Assembly (NCBI GenBank): GCA_038380795.1
Contig: CM076279.1
Coordinates: 7,331,001-7,395,000 of the forward strand
Length of the DNA: 64,000 bases
From: Pyrocephalus nanus
Taxonomy: Eukaryota > Chordata > Aves > Passeriformes > Tyrannidae
Direction of reading: 5' to 3'
Below, one piece after another: positions 60,001 through 64,000 of this stretch (its first letter is position 1; each line of letters opens with the position of its first letter). The notes under the pieces are model-generated. The model was not told the DNA's origin. It worked only from the letters and a program-made list of their open reading frames with translations, and searched no databases. The position numbers and the translations under genes were made by a program.

Positions 60001-63000
60001 GGACTCCTTTCCCTGCTCTGCTGCTGCTTCATTTTGTAGCCCTGGCCACGAGGCTGCAATGGTCTGGGAAGCTTCAACCCACACTGGTTTCACCAGCCCT
60101 GCAGGAGATGGAGCAGGAGGGAGGCTGTGCCACACAGCTGTCCCAGCAGGTCCCAGTTTGCGCTGGCAGGGAGAAGGGAAGCAGGGATGCAGAGGGATGC
60201 ACAGATCCAGCCAGTCATTTAAACACACCAAGGCTGCTCTCCCTGAGCAGGTTCATCCATCAGCATTTCTGTCGAGTGGTTAATGGCTGCGGTGAATCCA
60301 AACTAGCCTGGCACAGTGTGTGCTGAGCAAACAGGAGGGAGAGAAAACAAGGAATGAAATTAAGGAAAGAAAATTAGGAAAGAAAGCTCTCCAAGTGGCG
60401 AGCGCAGCCCTCTGCTTGCTGATGTACTGAGGAGCCCTGAGCCTGCAGCAGCCCCCAACCAACGCCAGCACGAGGTCTGGGAGCCTCATATGCTGAGTCA
60501 CATCAGGGGACTGCAGCCCTCAGCCCAGCCAAGAGGGGTTGGACAGGGCACAGTTCCATCAGCAGCCGCGTGCAAAGCACTCACAGCTCTGCCCAGGGCC
60601 AGTCCCACCCTGTAATACCTGCTGGGATTGGGCCTGGAGGAAGAGGATGAAGCAAGTTTGAGGGAGCAAAAGCAGGAAACCCAGGGGGACTCTGCAGAGC
60701 CGTGGATGGTCTCCTCCACTCTGCCCGTGGGATCAGCCCCTGGATCAGCAGCTGGGCACGCACGTGTGTGGTGCCTGCTGGAACCCACGTACTCCCTCCA
60801 CTGTGCCACCCATCCCCGTGGGACAGCCAGCCCGGCCCAGCCTGCACCCAGCAGTCCTGGCAGCTGCGGGATCATGCGCAGGCCAGAGCTCCCAAACACT
60901 TACTCAGCAGTGAGAACCATCCCTCCCCCTTCCCACTGCTCCCTACCACCACCCAGACTGCACACGTCTGCTCCCTGTCCTTCCCAGGGGGATGCTGCTC
61001 AGGTCCAGGGTGACTTGTCCTGCTTTGCTCCCACAGTGAGGTAATCATTTCCCAGGAGGAAAACCTCTCAGGGCTATTCCAGGACCCTCCTCAGCTCCAG
61101 TGCCACCTTTGCTGTAAGAGGGGCTGAGGGCAGTGAGGAGACCCCCAATGTCCCAGAGCCCAGCCAGGCTTCTGGAGGACACAAGACTCCCTGTGCCTTG
61201 AGTAAGAACTCCCTTCCAGACACACTAAACCCTGTTACTGCACCTGTGCTGAGCGGGGATAAAGGAGCTGAGCCCTTCTCTGAAGGCAACAATCTTCTCT
61301 GCAGTGCCTGTCCGAAGCAATCGGGGACTGAAGGGCAGCCAGAGGGGAGGAAAACATTCCCAAGGCTTGAGCTAGCGAGGCAGCAGAGGAACCCCTGAGC
61401 CCTGGCAGCACGGGATACAGCCATCCATCCCACAGGGTGCTGCACTGATCCCAAGCTGGTGGCCAGCACTGATGCTGAGCTGGCCCAGCCAGGATCCAGC
61501 CGGCCAACGGTGGCCCAGGAGCTCTCCAGAGATCCTGGTACTCAAAGGCACCAATAAATCACACGACAGACAAACAGATGTGGCTTTCAGGACACCAGGA
61601 TGAAGGGGCTGCTCGAGAGCTGTAACCATGGCCAAGGGGTGCCAGGAAGGGCAGAGGGAGAGCTCCGAGGCTCAGAAACCACCAGGGGAGGTGAGGAGGA
61701 GCACAGGGAGGAAGAGCCACGTTCCAGCCCCAGGAGTGGGTCAGGGCTCACCCCTGGGTGTTGCAGAGCACCACAGTACAGAGCAAGGAGGGGGGGCTGC
61801 CCCCGGGGACAAGGCCATCCAGTGAGTCAGTGGAGATGCTTTCCAAGGCGAGGGCTGTCTGCGCACTGCCCGGCAGCCTGGATACAGTTGCTGAGGATTA
61901 CAAATGCTGCTAATAATAGCCAGGAGGCTCCTGGGCCCCAGGCCTGAGCTCTCCCCGGCTGAAACACGCTGCTGCCACCCGGATGAGGCATCGCTCCTGG
62001 ATTCCTGAGCCACCCCACTACTCAGTTCCCTCCACTGGGGAAGGGGCCACGTGGGAGGAAGTCACCAAGACAGGGAGTTCAGGCACCTTGGGGTGTCACC
62101 GAGTCCTATCCGAGCTGGGCAAGAGCAGAACAAGATCTTTCCACGGACACGGGGTCGCCCTTTTATTTTTAAACAAGATCCGGTGCTGGAACAGGATTTA
62201 CCGTGCGTTTATAGGCATCACTGCCCCCACCAGCCCCCCCAGTTCAGCCAGGGGTCAGACCTTGGGGCCAGCATCCTGCTGGGGCTGGGAGGGAGTGGGG
62301 CGGTCCCTCCCCTGGGGCAGGCAAGGACAGCCAGCCAGGGACAGCGTGAGGAACCCGGCGCTGGCGCGGGGACAGTTTGCTGTTCCCCACAAAAAGGGGA
62401 TGGAGACAGGAAGAATAAACACATGCACATTCCCCAGCACCTGGATAAGCCCCTGGGGGGAAGGAAAAGACACCCAGGGGTTAGATGTGCAGACAGGAGA
62501 GGCTCACACTCTCTTCCCTTAAATCTTCACTATCTTGATTATTTTTAGAAGCATTCCTTGGAGGGTGGGAGTGGGAAGGAGCCAGAAACCTCCCCCCAAA
62601 CCTCTGCCGTCCCCGGGGACAACTGTCTCGTCCTCCCGAAGACAAAAACGCGGGTTTTGCCGGGACCTCTCCTGTTTTAGGGGAAAACCCCTCCCGAGTT
62701 GCTCCGGAGGGACAGGGAATGGACACCGTGGGGTTGGGAGGTAGGGGATGGAGGGGACATCGGCTGCGGGGACCCCGGGGGAGGGTCCGCGGGGAGCCGG
62801 CCTTACCTTGCTCTCCGCATCCTCTCGGTGGTCGGGCTGCCGGGGCTCCGGGGGGGGCGGCTGATGGAGCTCTTGGGGCGCCTGGTGGGGCTCTGGGGGC
62901 GCCTGCCGGGGCTCTGGGGGAGCCTGCCGGGGTTCTGGGGGAGCCTGTCGAGGTTCTGGGGGAGCCTGCCGGGGTTCTGGGGGAGCCTGCCGGGGCTCTG

Positions 63001-63349
63001 GGGGAGCCTGCCGGAGGATGCTCTCGGCCGCCGCGGGGCTGGGCTCGGCCGCGGGGCCCGGCTCCGCCGCCGCCTCCCGCTGCTCGGCGACCGCCTCCTT
63101 CCCCTCCTCGCCCGCCCCGACCTCCTCCACCGGCACCCGGCTCCCCTCGTCCTCCGGTCCCTCGGCCGCTCCCGCCGCTTCGCCCCCGGGGCCGCCCTCC
63201 CGGGCGGGCTCCGCCGCGGGTTCCCGGGGCCGCTCCGCCGCCCGCTCGCCGCCGCCTCCCCGCAGCCTCACGAAGACGGAGGCGAGGACGATGGCCAGGA
63301 CGGTGAAGAGCAGCGGGACGGCCAGGTACAAGTCCACAGCCAGGTCCAT
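35938..63349 (-). CDS. MXRA7: MXRA7 (matrix remodelling associated 7), four coding exons, 270 residues
   Basis: Encodes a small single-pass membrane-anchored protein; its biochemical role is poorly known, and the name comes from co-expression with matrix-remodelling genes. Coding exons (plus coordinates): 62807-63349, 53787-53847, 49813-49906, 35938-36052; all GT-AG and phase-consistent (813 bp with stop). Residues about 8-28 are a hydrophobic membrane segment. Residues 29 to about 180 are a low-complexity Glu/Ala/Pro region with six RQAPPEP repeats. An acidic segment follows, then the conserved C-terminus: FSFKYSPGKLRGNQYK, then SKEELEEEQR, then VQREQLAAIFTLMKEK, GEMSEGDMKEQLRLYDI. That end matches human MXRA7 closely as I recall it. 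The human protein is about 204 residues; the extra length here is in exon 1. An alternative last exon is proposed at about 39,040-40,783. Position next to ST6GALNAC1 supports the call. Confidence 0.93.
39040..40783 (-). CDS. MXRA7: MXRA7 alternative terminal exon (coding part 40,744-40,783)
   Basis: On the minus strand an excellent acceptor (CTCCCTGTTTCTCTTTGCAG) is followed by a frame that joins exon 3 in phase (AG|A) and reads R-PEDYMKLSLASS then TAA at 40,744-40,746. Splicing exon 3 to this point would give a 245-residue form lacking the conserved VQREQL...RLYDI end. The remaining about 1.7 kb would be 3' UTR ending at the AATAAA of 39,060-39,065. Human MXRA7 is known to have isoforms with differing C-termini, which makes this plausible, but I could not compare the sequences. 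The acceptor, phase and poly(A) site are seen; the exon is inferred. Only the first 40 bases are coding. Confidence 0.55.
39060..39065 (-). terminator. MXRA7: Proximal poly(A) signal of MXRA7
   Basis: AATAAA on the minus strand (TTTATT on plus), followed by a strongly T/GT-rich stretch (TTTGGTTTGTGCTTGTTCTC). It lies 1.7 kb past the stop codon of the proposed alternative exon. Confidence 0.55.
41760..41985. promoter_or_regulatory. Intronic CpG-rich patch with two CACGTG E-boxes
   Basis: This stretch is much richer in CpG than its surroundings (GATCCCGGGCGGGAG, CAGCGACGTTG, GCGGCCGC, GGATCCGCGGTGCCGAGGAG). CACGTG occurs at 41,814-41,819 and 41,974-41,979. It may be an enhancer or minor promoter within MXRA7 intron 3; no transcript evidence is visible. 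Confidence 0.4.
49813..49906 (-). CDS. MXRA7: MXRA7 exon 3
   Basis: Encodes about residues 202-233: DETFSFKYSPGKLRGNQYKS then MMSKEELEEEQR. The block SFKYSPGKLRGNQYK is diagnostic of MXRA7. The acceptor is CAGCTGCAG|AT and the donor CAAAG|GTAAG. Confidence 0.95.
49907..53786 (-). other. MXRA7: MXRA7 intron 2
   Basis: A 3.9-kb intron. The one notable segment is an AT-rich homeodomain-like motif cluster at 53,509-53,555. A 13-base A run lies near 51,976-51,988. No repeat element or nested gene was recognised. Confidence 0.8.
53509..53555. promoter_or_regulatory. Cluster of TAAT/ATTA homeodomain-type sites
   Basis: Within 47 bases there are AGTCAATTAATCATT, CCAATCAACTAATTGG and CTAATCAGTTAA, including a CCAAT-like palindrome, in otherwise GC-balanced intron sequence. 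This is the look of a conserved non-coding enhancer core, but conservation could not be tested. Confidence 0.3.
53787..53847 (-). CDS. MXRA7: MXRA7 exon 2: short acidic exon
   Basis: A 61-bp exon encoding EEEVDSENEKLVVREPEDED plus one base. It is strongly acidic like the corresponding human segment. The acceptor is CTCCTCCAG|GAG and the donor GGATG|GTGAG. It keeps frame between exon 1 (phase 0) and exon 3 (phase 1). Confidence 0.88.
57133..57158. repeat. Poly(A) run, 26 bases
   Basis: An uninterrupted A run on the plus strand, the longest homopolymer in the window, lying at the left border of a CpG island. Length is prone to sequencing and assembly error. Confidence 0.95.
57160..57430. promoter_or_regulatory. 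Intronic CpG island
   Basis: Roughly 30 CpG dinucleotides in about 260 bp, for example GCCGCCGGCACCGGCGAGGG and GACGCGATCGGCGGC, against few CpGs in the flanks. Such density normally marks an unmethylated promoter. It sits inside MXRA7 intron 1, about 3.4 kb from exon 2 and 5.4 kb from exon 1. It could drive an alternative first exon on the minus strand or an independent transcript. Confidence 0.5.
62807..63349 (-). CDS. MXRA7: MXRA7 exon 1: membrane anchor and low-complexity region
   Basis: Encodes residues 1-181. It starts MDLAVDLYLAVPLLFTVLAI, giving a hydrophobic segment at about 8-28 followed by RLRGG, then a Glu/Ala/Pro-rich region. The ATG at 63,347-63,349 has A at -3 and G at +4. The same frame is open upstream to 63,727, but the chosen start puts the anchor at the N-terminus as in the family. 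The donor is AGCAAG|GTAAGG. Confidence 0.88.
62870..63013 (-). repeat. MXRA7: 21-bp in-frame tandem repeat (RQAPPEP) in MXRA7 exon 1
   Basis: Six perfect RQAPPEP heptapeptides are followed by one degenerate unit, HQAPQEL. The plus strand shows 21-bp units of the form GGGGGAGCCTGCCGGGG-TCT. Differences between units are few, so the array expanded recently or is kept homogeneous. Confidence 0.92.
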
Positions 63350-63620
63350 CCTGCCCTGCCGCCGGAGCCCGCCCGACCCGACTGCGCGGCCGCGGGGGGT
63401 GCGCGGGCAGCGCTGGGCCGGCGGCGGGGCTGGGCCGGCTCTCGGACGGCTTTGCCCGGCGTCATCCGCCCGGCCCTGCCCACCGCCCCGGCCCCCCCGG
63501 CCCTCCCGGCCCTCCCGGCCCGGGCACCCACCTCCCGCACCGAGCCGCCGGCCAGAGACGGTCCCTGCGCGCCGGGGATGCGCCACCCGCATCCACCCGC
63601 ACACAGGGGTGGGATTTGGG

Positions 63621-63774
63621 AAGGGGGGACCGGCAGAGGAAGGATTGAGGGGCAAGCAGCCCGGCTCTGCCTGATGCGAGCGTCCAGCTTGGGACACGGG
63701 GATCTTGGAGGATCTTTCAGTAAACACTGCCCTACATTCACAAAATCATTCCCAGACCGGTCGGCAGACTCTTG
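63621..63774. other. Upstream flank of MXRA7
   Basis: Ordinary mixed-composition sequence between the CpG island and a CR1 element. No feature recognised. Confidence 0.5.
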
Positions 63775-64000
63775 TATCGTCAAATCCTACAACGATTTGG
63801 GTTGGAAAAGACTTCTGAGATCACCGTGTCCAGCACTGCCACGTTCACCACTCAGCCATGTCCCCAAGTGTCAAATCCACACTTCTGAAAGCTACCGGGG
63901 ATGGTGACTCCACCGCTGCCCTGGGCAGCCTGTTCCAATGCCTGACTCCCTTACAGTGAAGAAAATGTTCCTGAAATGCAATCTAAACCTCCCCTGGCAC
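63775..64000 (-). mobile_element. CR1 LINE 3' portion, running off the right edge
   Basis: Reverse-complement CR1: GGGTTGGAAAAGACTTCTGA, GGTGACTCCACCGCTGCCC, GGGCAGCCTGTTCCAATGCC and ATCTAAACCTCCCCTGGCAC in order. It continues beyond the window. Confidence 0.92.

Larger units (their letters stand above)
53848..62806 (-). other. MXRA7: MXRA7 intron 1
   Basis: A 9-kb GC-rich intron. It contains a 26-base A run (57,133-57,158) directly next to a compact CpG island (57,160-57,430). Several long open frames exist on both strands because stop codons are rare in GC-rich DNA; none resembles a known protein. Confidence 0.75.
62720..63620 (-). promoter_or_regulatory. MXRA7: CpG island spanning MXRA7 exon 1 and its upstream region
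   Basis: Dense CpG and GC content begins in exon 1 and continues about 250 bp upstream of the ATG, including GGCGGGGC-type Sp1-like boxes near 63,420. No TATA box was seen. The transcription start is expected within 63,350-63,600. Confidence 0.7.

Noticed and set aside
63350..63727. Upstream extension of the MXRA7 frame beyond the chosen ATG
   Set aside because: The extension would put about 126 low-complexity residues before the membrane anchor, unlike the family; it lies in the CpG-island promoter region.
62699..63907. 402-codon plus-strand open frame antisense to MXRA7 exon 1
   Set aside because: It is the mirror of a GC-rich coding exon and promoter with few stop codons; the translation is low-complexity Gly/Leu/Arg/Pro repeats and runs into a CR1.
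1..64000. Search for tRNA, snoRNA, microRNA and rRNA genes
   Set aside because: No cloverleaf with A/B boxes, no C/D or H/ACA pattern and no known small RNA sequence was recognised by eye; a covariance-model scan could still find one.

Overview
The window is vertebrate nuclear DNA, most likely from a bird. Genes are split into short exons with GT-AG borders and long introns, CR1-type LINE fragments are scattered through it, and the gene order MXRA7 - ST6GALNAC1 - ST6GALNAC2 on one strand matches the block known from human 17q25 (recalled, not searched). A 5-bp-target-site LTR of a type I recall from songbird genomes suggests a passerine, but this is less certain.

All three recognisable genes lie on the minus strand, so transcription runs right to left. 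(1) 1-928 holds only the first coding exon of ST6GALNAC2 and part of its first intron; the rest lies off the left edge. (2) 8,830-19,208 holds a complete ST6GALNAC1: nine coding exons, phase-consistent throughout, giving 567 residues, with a poly(A) signal about 950 bp past the stop. (3) 33,915-63,349 holds a complete MXRA7: four coding exons giving a 270-residue membrane-anchored protein, a CpG-island first exon, and a probable alternative last exon inside intron 3 that would give a 245-residue form. About 8 kb separates the two sialyltransferase genes, and about 14.7 kb separates ST6GALNAC1 from MXRA7.

The two sialyltransferases are tandem paralogs of the ST6GalNAc family. They act in the Golgi and add alpha-2,6 sialic acid to the GalNAc of mucin-type O-glycans. 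MXRA7 is a small single-pass protein of poorly understood function. Nothing in the sequence links MXRA7 to the sialyltransferases functionally.

The least ordinary non-genic DNA is at 31.85-33.72 kb: two diverged copies of an LTR-like unit in tandem, then a CpG-rich 15/19-bp GGCGGGCGG array, then a roughly 26-copy minisatellite of about 30 bp, then a CR1 tail, all just past the MXRA7 poly(A) site. No prokaryotic, CRISPR, plasmid or phage feature is present. I found no convincing new protein system; the best leads are the MXRA7 alternative terminal exon, in-frame tandem repeats in both MXRA7 and ST6GALNAC1, intronic CpG-rich islands, and the repeat cluster at 32-33.7 kb.
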